From: JBMYYE01 sp049609065
Lineage (GTDB): Bacteria; Pseudomonadota; Alphaproteobacteria; Rhodobacterales; Rhodobacteraceae
DNA length: 5,614 bases
Direction: 5' to 3'
NCBI GenBank assembly: GCA_049609065.1
Contig: JBMYYE010000126.1
Location: 1 to 5,614, forward strand
Positions within the stretch are counted from its first letter, which is position 1. Every line of letters begins with the position of its first letter. The notes beneath the pieces were generated by a model. It was given only the letters and a program-made list of their open reading frames with translations. It made no database searches and was not told the origin of the DNA. The translations under genes and the position numbers were made by a program. This document shows positions 1 through 5,570 of the stretch, piece by piece.

Positions 1-291
1 CCTTTGTTGATTTCCGCGACACTGGTTGTAACCTCTCTCCTACTGTGGAGCATTCGGTTGCAATACCGCACCTATCTATCGGAACGACACCTCGCGATGG
101 ATGCCAGCGAAAAGAAAGCGTTCACTGAAAGCTACCTCGCCTTGCGTGGGGATGAAAACGTCAGCGCCGAAAGCGAAGCCATCGTGCTTGCCTCCCTTTT
201 CCGCCCGACACAAGATGGGATTATCAAAGATGACGCCGGCGGCATTGATCCGTCCATTGCGTCTTTGTTGGTGAAACAAGCAACGAAATAA
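1..291 (+). CDS. C-terminal part of a membrane protein resembling the DUF6161 family (5' end outside window)
   Basis: The reading frame is open at the left edge and ends at TAA 289-291, so only about the last 96 residues are visible; the early TTG codons are probably ordinary leucines. It begins with a hydrophobic stretch of about 19 residues (LLISATLVVTSLLLWSIRL), a likely final transmembrane helix. A charged tail follows, carrying YLSERHLA, an acidic/basic helix, ESYLALR, ASLFRP and DGIIKDD. From memory, this ordered set of motifs is typical of the C-terminus of DUF6161 proteins in Rhodobacterales, whose function is unknown. That assignment rests on pattern recall, not a search. The gene converges on ycjF with no gap between stop codons. 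Its role cannot be inferred from what is visible. Confidence 0.72.
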   Translation, partial: PLLISATLVVTSLLLWSIRLQYRTYLSERHLAMDASEKKAFTESYLALRGDENVSAESEAIVLASLFRPTQDGIIKDDAGGIDPSIASLLVKQATK

Positions 292-1278
292 CTACGCCCA
301 CAACCCTGTCACGCTGCGTTTGACAATCCCTGTGACAGACGGGCGTTTTTTTGCGTGAAACTCCATCGGGCGACAGATTTCCATCGTGGCAACGCCAACG
401 CGGGCCGTAAGCGCCCCGTTGATCATGCCTTCGCCAAAGCGCCGTGAGATTTTACCAATCACCGATCCGCCCGCAATTGAGCCGATGAAATCATCGCCGA
501 TCGCCACCATGCCCGTTGCGAGCAAATGCGCGAACACCGCCCGCACCAAACGCCAGTTGCCAATGACACCACCGCGCCCGCCATAGATTTCCGCAATCTG
601 GCGGATCATGCGCATATTCGCCGCAAACGCCACCGCCACATCCGCGAATGCCAAAGGCACAATCGCGGTCGCGAGCGCCACTTGCCGCGCGGCGTTTTCG
701 ATTTCCAACACCGCTTCGGCATCAAGCGGCGCTAACACTTCGCGCTCGGTCATGTCCAAGATCGGGCCTGCATCCACCATGTCGGCGCTTTGCGTTTTGG
801 CCCGTTCGATGCCCCATTTTGCGCCTTCGCGGCTTTTGTAAAGTTTCCCCAAAGCGGTCACAAAATCGCGGGCGTCATCCGTTTGCCCAGAATGGCGCAC
901 ATGGACCGCGCGTTTGCGAAACACATCAAGGGATCGCAGCCGCATAAGCGCGACCAATTCCTTCACCACGAATACCAACGCCGTGAGCGCCAGCACGACA
1001 AACAATGCCAAAAGCACCTTGCCCAACATCGGGTAGCGCGCGACGAAATTTAAACTTGTTTCATAAAGCGCAACGGATATCAAAAGCCCGCCAACAGCGG
1101 CAAAGCTCCACCAAAAGAGCCGCGCAATACCGGATTTTTTGCGCGCACCACGGCGGATTACCTTTTGCATGACCTCACCCGTTGCAGGCGGGGTGTCTAT
1201 AATTTCGGGCGCGGTTTCAGGTGTGATATCCGCCTCATCGTCGATATCCAACAGGATCGGTGCTTTGCGATCACTCAT
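292..1278 (-). CDS. ycjF: YcjF / TIGR01620-like membrane protein with DUF697 domain
   Basis: This 328-residue protein has an acidic N-terminal region (about 1-35), a basic patch (IRRGARKK, 41-48) and two hydrophobic helices (about 52-74 and 85-107). A mixed region follows, and then a DUF697-like C-terminal domain (about 190-310) containing PLAFADVAVAFAANMRMI, IYGGRGG, a glycine-rich GSIAGGSVIGK stretch and ICRP. This layout matches the YcjF family (TIGR01620), which is predicted to sit in the inner membrane; its biochemical role is not established. ATG 1276-1278 overlaps the ycjX stop (ATGA), and a GGGGAGA Shine-Dalgarno lies about 7 nt upstream, so the two genes are probably translationally coupled. 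In E. coli the same pair lies near the phage-shock-protein genes, which suggests a link to envelope stress by context only. Its TAG (292-294) directly abuts the TAA of the opposing gene. Confidence 0.9.
   Translation of the reverse strand: MSDRKAPILLDIDDEADITPETAPEIIDTPPATGEVMQKVIRRGARKKSGIARLFWWSFAAVGGLLISVALYETSLNFVARYPMLGKVLLALFVVLALTALVFVVKELVALMRLRSLDVFRKRAVHVRHSGQTDDARDFVTALGKLYKSREGAKWGIERAKTQSADMVDAGPILDMTEREVLAPLDAEAVLEIENAARQVALATAIVPLAFADVAVAFAANMRMIRQIAEIYGGRGGVIGNWRLVRAVFAHLLATGMVAIGDDFIGSIAGGSVIGKISRRFGEGMINGALTARVGVATMEICRPMEFHAKKRPSVTGIVKRSVTGLWA
306..352 (+). terminator. Putative terminator-like hairpin downstream of the DUF6161-like gene, inside the 3' end of ycjF
   Basis: CTGTCAC (306-312) and GTGACAG (332-338) form a perfect 7-bp inverted repeat with a 19-nt loop. 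A run of seven T lies at 346-352, seven bases past the stem. An alternative stem, CGTTTG (317-322) with CAGACG (336-341) including one G-U pair, ends closer to the T run. The structure starts 14 bp after the TAA of the plus-strand gene, where a terminator would be expected, but it lies entirely within the antisense ycjF coding sequence. There the two arms encode the duplicated SVTG motif at the YcjF C-terminus, so the repeat could be a coding by-product. Loop size and stem-to-T distance are not ideal. Confidence 0.33.
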
Positions 1279-2675
1279 CGTAGGGTCTCCCCGATTAAAA
1301 AGTCCAACGCCCGGTCCATCCGAATATGCGGGAGCCCCTGCCCCGACGCGAGCGTCAAAGGTGTTGGCGCAAAATCAGGCACGGTATACGCCCCGTCTGG
1401 CCATTCATCCGCGCCTGCATTGGCAGCCGCAATCAATTTGGACGGATTTTGTGGCAATTCCCCCACATAAAGCGCCGCCGTTTTTCCCGTATCCAAACGT
1501 CCACGCACCAGATCCACGCGCGCACCCTCAATGGTACGGGTTTCTTCAGTCGTGGCGCGCAGCGCGGCGATGGACATGGTTTCGGTTTGCGCACCCATGT
1601 AATCCGCACGGTCCCGCGCGTCGCGCAAAAGCGCGGTTAAAACACCCGCAAGCGCGGCGTGCTGGGTGTGATGCACATGATCGGCCTTGGTCGCGGCGAA
1701 CAGCACCTTTTCAATCCGTTTGCTGCCAAAAAGGCGGCGCAAAATGGTGTTTTGGCCGGGGCGAAACACCTCCAACAAACCATTCATCGCCTGCCCAAGA
1801 TCAAAGAGCGCGGCCGGGCCTTTTTCCAGCGCATCCAGCACGTCAACCAAGACAATTTGTCGATCAAGTTTTGTGAAATGGTCGCGAAAAAACGGCTTCA
1901 CCACTTGGGATTTATACGCTTCAAAACGGCGCTGCATTTCCCGTTTCAAACTGCCACGGGGCGCAGGGCCGTCAGGCAAGGGGGCGAATGTCAACGCAGG
2001 CGACCCCGCAAGCGCCCCTGGCATCATAAAACGCCCAGGGGTGAGGTTTGAGAACCCCGCTGATTTCGCCTCCATCAGGTAGGTCGTAAAACATGCCGAG
2101 AGCATTTTGGCCGTCTCGTTGATAAAGGGATCTGCCCCATCAATATCTGCGGTCAGCGCACGGTATTTTGCGCCTTGGTCCCGTGGTGTGAGCGCCGCGA
2201 TCGCCATTTTTGACCACGTGTCATAGTTCATTTCCAGCAGCCCCAAATCCAAGAGCCATTCACCAGGATAATCCACAATATCGAGGTGAATTTTACGCGG
2301 CCCTGACACAGACGCCAAAAGCCCCGAAGGCTGCACCGTCATGGAGAGGCGCAGCTGTGAAATGCCATCGGTGCCTTGGGGCCAAACAGGCGCACCACCT
2401 GCCATATCCGCAAAGTGGCGTTCATAGTCAAAGCGCGGAATTGTGTCATCGGGTTGCGGTTGGAGATAAGCACCAGATAGGCGACCCGATTGAACTGCCT
2501 CCAGCTGTGACATCCGCCCGCGATCCAATAGGTTCGAGATCAAAGAGGTGATAAAGACCGTCTTTCCCGCCCGTGATAGCCCCGTCACCCCCACGCGGAT
2601 CACCCGATCCGAAAAGGATCCTTTGGCATCTTCGATGAGGTCTTCGATATTTTGAGTAAGCTGTGATAGAACCAA
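1275..2675 (-). CDS. ycjX: YcjX family (DUF463) P-loop GTPase-like protein
   Basis: This 466-residue cytosolic P-loop NTPase has Walker A GLSRAGKT at residues 32-39, a G3-like DYPGEW at 135-140 and a G4-like TKAD at 329-332. The flanking phrases TGLSRAGKTVFITS, AYLQPQPDDTIPRFDYE and IHLDIVDYPGEWLLDL are characteristic of YcjX/DUF463, and the length is normal for the family. These proteins are GTPase-like, often paired with YcjF and associated with envelope stress in some bacteria; the exact function is unsettled. The TTG start at 2675 was chosen because AGGAG (2683-2687) ends exactly 7 nt upstream. The nearby ATG at 2682 directly touches the Shine-Dalgarno and is in another frame. The gene overlaps ycjF by 4 bp and is transcribed away from truA. 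Confidence 0.93.
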   Translation of the reverse strand: MVLSQLTQNIEDLIEDAKGSFSDRVIRVGVTGLSRAGKTVFITSLISNLLDRGRMSQLEAVQSGRLSGAYLQPQPDDTIPRFDYERHFADMAGGAPVWPQGTDGISQLRLSMTVQPSGLLASVSGPRKIHLDIVDYPGEWLLDLGLLEMNYDTWSKMAIAALTPRDQGAKYRALTADIDGADPFINETAKMLSACFTTYLMEAKSAGFSNLTPGRFMMPGALAGSPALTFAPLPDGPAPRGSLKREMQRRFEAYKSQVVKPFFRDHFTKLDRQIVLVDVLDALEKGPAALFDLGQAMNGLLEVFRPGQNTILRRLFGSKRIEKVLFAATKADHVHHTQHAALAGVLTALLRDARDRADYMGAQTETMSIAALRATTEETRTIEGARVDLVRGRLDTGKTAALYVGELPQNPSKLIAAANAGADEWPDGAYTVPDFAPTPLTLASGQGLPHIRMDRALDFLIGETLR

Positions 2676-2680
2676 AAGGC

Positions 2681-2690
2681 ATCTCCTTCT
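2681..2690 (-). promoter_or_regulatory. Strong ribosome-binding site that decides the ycjX TTG start
   Basis: The minus strand reads AGAAGGAGAT at 2690-2681. Its AGGAG core is 7 nt from TTG at 2675, an optimal distance. A competing ATG at 2682-2680 has no spacer from the core and opens a different frame with no recognisable product. Confidence 0.75.
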
Positions 2691-2696
2691 TGGGTT

Positions 2697-2725
2697 CTAT
2701 ATATGCGCCTCATGCGGATGTTCAA
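2697..2725 (-). promoter_or_regulatory. Candidate sigma-70-type promoter for ycjX-ycjF
   Basis: On the minus strand, TTGAAC (2725-2720) and ATATAG (2702-2697) are separated by exactly 17 bp. Transcription would begin near 2690, leaving a leader of only about 15 nt that starts at the Shine-Dalgarno. The spacing is ideal and the hexamers are moderate matches. It is a visual call, and another promoter further upstream cannot be excluded. Confidence 0.35.
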
Positions 2726-2743
2726 AGCCCTGAGGTGATTTTA

Positions 2744-2755
2744 GATATAAATATC
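2744..2755. promoter_or_regulatory. AT-rich palindrome in the divergent ycjX/truA intergenic region
   Basis: GATAT-AA-ATATC is a perfect 5-bp inverted repeat with a 2-bp centre, in the otherwise gene-free 2676-2889 spacer. It contains a TATAAA that could serve as a -10 element towards truA, though no good -35 is seen at a standard distance. It lies about 19 bp upstream of the candidate ycjX -35. It could be an operator or simply AT-rich promoter DNA. Confidence 0.25.
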
Positions 2756-2872
2756 AAGCCCCGCCTGCATAATTGGGGGCGTGGGGTTGAGGGCATCTCG
2801 CCTTCCTATGTTCCTTTCGCCCTATCGAAAGATGCGGTGTTTTCCATCAATCATTTGCCATTTTTCTGAAAA

Positions 2873-2885
2873 CCCCCTAAGGGGG
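2873..2885 (+). promoter_or_regulatory. truA ribosome-binding site inside a tight GC hairpin
   Basis: CCCCC (2873-2877) and GGGGG (2881-2885) can pair around a 3-nt TAA loop. The purine arm, AGGGGG (2880-2885), is the only Shine-Dalgarno-like sequence for truA and ends 4 nt before ATG 2890. If the stem forms in the mRNA, it would hide the ribosome-binding site. The pairing is plain in the sequence; a regulatory role is inference. Confidence 0.45.
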
Positions 2886-2889
2886 CGTC

Positions 2890-3660
2890 ATGCCACGTTA
2901 TGCGTTAAAAATAGAATATCACGGCGCCCAGTTTTCGGGCTGGCAGCGCCAAAAGGAACACCCCTCTGTGCAAGAGGCGGTGGAAATTGCCTTGCGTAAA
3001 CTTGACCCGTCGGTGGAACTCATCGTGGCGGCCGGGCGCACGGATGCGGGCGTGCATGCTTTTGGGCAAGTGGCCCATGTGGATTTGACAAAGGAATTTG
3101 ATCCCTTTCGCCTGTCAGAGGCGCTCAACTACCATCTAAAACCGGCGCGCATTGCTATTATCCAAGCGGTCCGTGTCGCCGATGATTTTAGCGCCCGTTT
3201 TGATGCGGTTGAGCGGCGTTATCTGTTTCGCCTGATCGCACGGCGCGCCCCTTTGACCTATGATAAAGGCAACGCGTGGCATGTGAACCACCGCCTGAAC
3301 CGCGACGCGATGCAAGAGGCGGCAGATTACCTCATCGGGAACCACGATTTCACGACATTTCGCTCTAGCATTTGTCAGGCGAAAAGCCCGCAGAAAACAC
3401 TTGATGAGCTGCGCATCGAAGAAACCAAGCTCCCGCATGGGTCAGAGTTTCGCTTTCATGTGCGCGCGCGCAGTTTCCTTCACAACCAAGTGCGCAGCTT
3501 TGTTGGTACGCTTGAACGCGTGGGGGCCGGATCATGGGACCCCACCCGCGTGAAAGAGGCGCTAGAGGCGCGCGACCGGTCGAAATGCGGGCCCGTGTCC
3601 CCACCCCATGGGCTTTACCTTGCACATGTGACCTATCCAACTGATCCGTTCGCAAATTAG
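2890..3660 (+). CDS. truA: tRNA pseudouridine(38-40) synthase TruA
   Basis: This 256-residue enzyme converts uridines 38, 39 and 40 of the tRNA anticodon arm to pseudouridine in the cytosol. The N-terminus YALKIEYHGAQFSGWQRQ is typical of TruA. The catalytic aspartate is D52 in AAGRTDAGVHAFGQ. Other family motifs present are FDAVERRYLFRL (104-115, with the conserved tyrosine Y111), GNHDFTTFRSS (150-160), ARSFLHNQVRSFVGTL (193-208) and GPVSPPHGLYL (234-244). The length is normal and no key residue is missing. ATG 2890 fits the conserved N-terminus and follows a G-rich ribosome-binding site buried in a small hairpin. It is divergent from ycjX and followed by 531 bp without a gene, so it appears monocistronic. 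Confidence 0.97.
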   Translation: MPRYALKIEYHGAQFSGWQRQKEHPSVQEAVEIALRKLDPSVELIVAAGRTDAGVHAFGQVAHVDLTKEFDPFRLSEALNYHLKPARIAIIQAVRVADDFSARFDAVERRYLFRLIARRAPLTYDKGNAWHVNHRLNRDAMQEAADYLIGNHDFTTFRSSICQAKSPQKTLDELRIEETKLPHGSEFRFHVRARSFLHNQVRSFVGTLERVGAGSWDPTRVKEALEARDRSKCGPVSPPHGLYLAHVTYPTDPFAN

Positions 3661-3818
3661 GGTGTTTTTGAACGCCACACGGTTTTGGTTGTTGTGTCAT
3701 AAACGGACCAAAATTGAGAAAAGCAACAAACCGACCCATCATGCGGATCGTGGCTAAGGTCCGCTTAGAGCCCTTATACCACCTTCGACTTTTCCTGAGA
3801 GACATCACTTTCGGCCCT

Positions 3819-3830
3819 TTCCGGACATTG
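3819..3830 (+). repeat. Left arm of a 12-bp inverted repeat bracketing the Shedu gene
   Basis: TTCCGGACATTG here is the exact reverse complement of CAATGTCCGGAA at 5421-5432. The arms lie about 1.6 kb apart on either side of the Shedu gene. One 12-bp inverted match is roughly what chance gives in a window this size, so a functional reading is weak. Confidence 0.4.
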
Positions 3831-3841
3831 ATACTTACATT

Positions 3842-4181
3842 GGCTGCCGCATTGCAGCTTCCCGAATGCCGACTGTTGGTGGGTAGGTGTTGAGAAACGC
3901 TGCTGCAAACCCTGAAGACGTCCTCGTTTGTGGATAGCCAATGGAACTATATGAGAAACGAACCATCAACGGCGGTATCAATGATGTCTGACGCGTTGCA
4001 ACTGGCGTCAATCGATGGCCGGAATGGGATCCACATGAAAAAGCGCGAAAAATCTGTGGTCCTTGCGCAGTGGGGACACAATCACATTCCAAGCCGCGCA
4101 AAGGCCCCGGCTGCACACTGGTGCCTGACTTAGGTTTCGACTGGCAAGTCGGCGTTTGAAATTACCACTGATGCGGCAGCC
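3842..4181. repeat. 340-bp segment bounded by an 11-bp inverted repeat
   Basis: GGCTGCCGCAT (3842-3852) and ATGCGGCAGCC (4171-4181) are perfect inverted copies at the ends of a 340-bp stretch that lies wholly in the gene-poor region. The size and terminal inverted repeats would suit a small non-autonomous element, but no target-site duplication is visible. Several 11-bp inverted matches are expected by chance in 5.6 kb. Confidence 0.2.
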
Positions 4182-4191
4182 GGTTGATCTA

Positions 4192-5415
4192 TTACTCGCT
4201 ACGAGTGATAAAGCTCGCACGCTCAAGAATTTCATCGAAAGTCAGAATATCGATTGTTCGGTTCTCGCGTCTGAATAGCTCAAAAGTGTCACGCATAATG
4301 TACGAATCTCGCTCGTCTCCCGAAAATTCATTTAGCGAACCAATGATCAAAACCGACTTTGCATTTCGCGTTCTCGCTGCGAGTTTTTGTCCTTCTTTGT
4401 TCCAATGATCTCCACTGCGGGCGAACGATAACCATTCAGCTTTCTGTTGGATAATTTGAGATACAGCACTGGTGAACTCTGAGCTAAACTCCCAAGTACC
4501 AGCACGGCCACCCTTTGTAGTTTTGAAAATTTTAGTATCTGGGCGTTTGATTTCGACCAAGACAGTGTAATCTGTAAAAGTGCCTAGAAAATCAACCATT
4601 GGCTTGTTACGGTTATCGGTCCCGCCACCGCTTCCAACCACCATTTCGCGGTCGAACTGGCGCATAATCCGGTAATCGAGACCATATCCGAATACCCACT
4701 GCTCACGATCAAAGAAGTCCTGCCATTCGGCTTCTGCCCAGTCACAAGCATGAATGTGTTCCGTGAACTCTTTTAGGCCTTTGCGACGCCCGAGCAGCAC
4801 ATTGACTTCATCCCTAGAGAGTGAACCGCTTAGTGCATCCAAAAGAGCGTCACGCTGACCTGCGTTCATGTTTCGAACCGTTTCAACAATGCCACGATCA
4901 GAAGCGTCTATTATAGCTTTGGGACCTGCACGCTCGGAGATATCTTCAATCTGGAAGTTCTCTTCGTTGGACAAGTCTACAAAGCCGATTTGGTTCAAAA
5001 AGGCTAGTAACCTTTGGAATTCGTCGCCGCGGAAAGTGAACTCCTCTTTTTCATAGCCTTGAATCCAGTCATTTTTTCTCGATTGATAGGTTAAAAGCGA
5101 AATCCGCCGTATCTGTTGATCGTCTTGGGTTACCAACGCAGTTACCTGCGTTTTGCGTTTCTCGCCTGACAAACGCAGGCACATTGCGCCTTCAACTTCA
5201 CCTAAGTGAAGACTGTCTGCCCCCTCTATGACCATTCGAACTCGGCGAAGACGTTCGGTATGCTGTTCGCCAAAGTTGAAAACCTTAGAGATATAAGTCT
5301 TCCCAGACTTTCTAAGCTTGAAATAATCTGCATCATCCATGGGGTGCAAGGATAGAGACAATTGCCAATGGAGGAAACCTAAATCGCATAAGCCTTTGTA
5401 TGCGCATATTGCCAT
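4192..5415 (-). CDS. sduA: Shedu anti-phage defence nuclease SduA (DUF4263)
   Basis: In this up to 407-residue protein the C-terminal DUF4263 nuclease domain (about 225-400) belongs to the PD-(D/E)XK fold. Visible motifs are EWQDFFDREQWVFG (230-243), PMVDFLG with D275, VLVEIKRP with E288 and K290, SSEFTSAVSQIIQQK with Q320, SVLIIGS (354-360) and IDILTFDEIL (388-397). The D-x(12)-E-I-K core looks intact. Residues about 26-220 form a separate region, including KTYISKVFNFGEQHTERLRR; in Shedu proteins N-terminal regions vary and are thought to sense phage. Shedu works as a single-gene cytosolic system, which fits the lack of partners. The start is unsettled: ATG 5415 has GGAG only 2 nt away, while ATG 5340 (MDDADYFK) lacks a Shine-Dalgarno but better suits the protein-like part. 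Base composition is more AT-rich than the core genes, suggesting transfer. Confidence 0.92.
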   Translation of the reverse strand: MAICAYKGLCDLGFLHWQLSLSLHPMDDADYFKLRKSGKTYISKVFNFGEQHTERLRRVRMVIEGADSLHLGEVEGAMCLRLSGEKRKTQVTALVTQDDQQIRRISLLTYQSRKNDWIQGYEKEEFTFRGDEFQRLLAFLNQIGFVDLSNEENFQIEDISERAGPKAIIDASDRGIVETVRNMNAGQRDALLDALSGSLSRDEVNVLLGRRKGLKEFTEHIHACDWAEAEWQDFFDREQWVFGYGLDYRIMRQFDREMVVGSGGGTDNRNKPMVDFLGTFTDYTVLVEIKRPDTKIFKTTKGGRAGTWEFSSEFTSAVSQIIQQKAEWLSFARSGDHWNKEGQKLAARTRNAKSVLIIGSLNEFSGDERDSYIMRDTFELFRRENRTIDILTFDEILERASFITRSE

Positions 5416-5423
5416 TGCTCCAA
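5395..5423 (-). promoter_or_regulatory. Weak candidate promoter for the Shedu gene
   Basis: On the minus strand, TTGGAG (5423-5418) and TACAAA (5400-5395) are 17 bp apart, each matching four of six consensus bases. Transcription would begin near 5388, which is only compatible with translation from ATG 5340 and not from 5415. The -35 overlaps the right arm of the 12-bp inverted repeat. Confidence 0.22.
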
Positions 5424-5432
5424 TGTCCGGAA
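5421..5432 (-). repeat. Right arm of the 12-bp inverted repeat bracketing the Shedu gene
   Basis: CAATGTCCGGAA is the exact reverse complement of 3819-3830. It lies 5 bp upstream of the longest Shedu start codon. Beyond the 12 bp, three further outward positions (GGC) also match, with mismatches between. Confidence 0.4.
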
Positions 5433-5440
5433 TTCGCCCT

Positions 5441-5453
5441 TCTAATCATTAGA
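5441..5453. promoter_or_regulatory. 13-bp palindrome upstream of the Shedu gene, possible operator
   Basis: TCTAAT-C-ATTAGA is a perfect 6-bp inverted repeat around one central base, 26 bp upstream of ATG 5415 and about 100 bp upstream of ATG 5340. The form suits a dimeric repressor site. No regulator gene is visible in the window, so the role is inference. Confidence 0.3.
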
Positions 5454-5455
5454 GC

Positions 5456-5516
5456 AAAAACCCAAAACACTCACTTCGTCCCCCGCCGCATAGATCGGCG
5501 GTACGATCTTGAGTGT
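5456..5516 (-). terminator. Compound GC-rich hairpin with U-rich tail: terminator, possibly an attenuator, upstream of the Shedu gene
   Basis: In the minus-strand direction, ACACTCA (5516-5510) pairs with TGAGTGT (5473-5467), CGT (5505-5503) with ACG (5479-5477), and CCGCCG (5501-5496) with CGGCGG (5488-5483) around a 7-nt loop. That gives about 16 base pairs with small internal loops. The 3' side runs into TTTT-GGG-TTTTT (5467-5456), so it resembles an intrinsic terminator for transcripts heading towards the Shedu gene. It could end the transcript of a gene whose stop may be at 5571. The inner arm can also pair with an upstream segment (5517-5524), which would disrupt this stem. Confidence 0.45.
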
Positions 5517-5570
5517 CCGATCTAAGCAGGCATGCTGACGTTTGGCGTAGCATCGCACGACGTTCCGCAG

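Larger units (their letters stand above)
3661..4191. other. 531-bp gene-poor region between truA and the Shedu gene
   Basis: No reading frame here has a convincing ribosome-binding site together with a recognisable protein; open frames of about 67-93 codons exist on both strands but resemble no family I know. Visible structure includes a 7-bp stem with one G-U pair (GCGGATC 3743-3749 / GGTCCGC 3758-3764, no T run after it). There is also a small perfect hairpin, CGACT-ggca-AGTCG (4138-4151). Two inverted-repeat arms occur: TTCCGGACATTG (3819-3830), paired with a copy upstream of the Shedu gene, and GGCTGCCGCAT (3842-3852), paired at 4171-4181. Base composition becomes less GC-rich than in truA. 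The region is probably decayed intergenic or mobile-element-derived sequence, but no element family could be named. Confidence 0.6.

Noticed and set aside
1139..1876. Long plus-strand open frame of 245 codons
   Set aside because: It is an antisense shadow of the GC-rich ycjX and ycjF genes; its proline/arginine/histidine-rich product is typical of such shadows.
2446..2682. Minus-strand 78-codon frame starting at ATG 2682
   Set aside because: It is out of frame with ycjX, its ATG directly touches the Shine-Dalgarno, and the ycjX frame accounts for the region with a complete conserved protein.
2663..2869. Plus-strand 68-codon frame ending just before truA, considered as a leader peptide
   Set aside because: It begins antisense to the start of ycjX, lacks a ribosome-binding site, and shows no run of regulatory codons.
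3743..3764. Hairpin GCGGATC/GGTCCGC after truA, considered as the truA terminator
   Set aside because: It lies more than 80 bp past the stop, includes a G-U pair, and has no T run behind it.
3365..3808. Minus-strand 147-codon open frame overlapping the end of truA
   Set aside because: About two thirds of it is antisense to the well-supported truA coding sequence, and the rest has a low-complexity composition with no family resemblance.
3835..4116. Minus-strand 93-codon open frame in the gap
   Set aside because: The product resembles no known family, no ribosome-binding site is seen, and it overlaps the other weak frame on the opposite strand.
3930..4133. Plus-strand 67-codon open frame starting GTG (MDSQWNYMRNEPSTAV...)
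   Set aside because: No clear Shine-Dalgarno, no recognisable family, and other frames over the same bases are also open. It may be chance or a decayed remnant, so it is not listed as a gene.
4138..4151. Hairpin CGACT-ggca-AGTCG downstream of the Shedu stop, considered as its terminator
   Set aside because: The stem is perfect but only 5 bp, and no T run follows on the minus strand.
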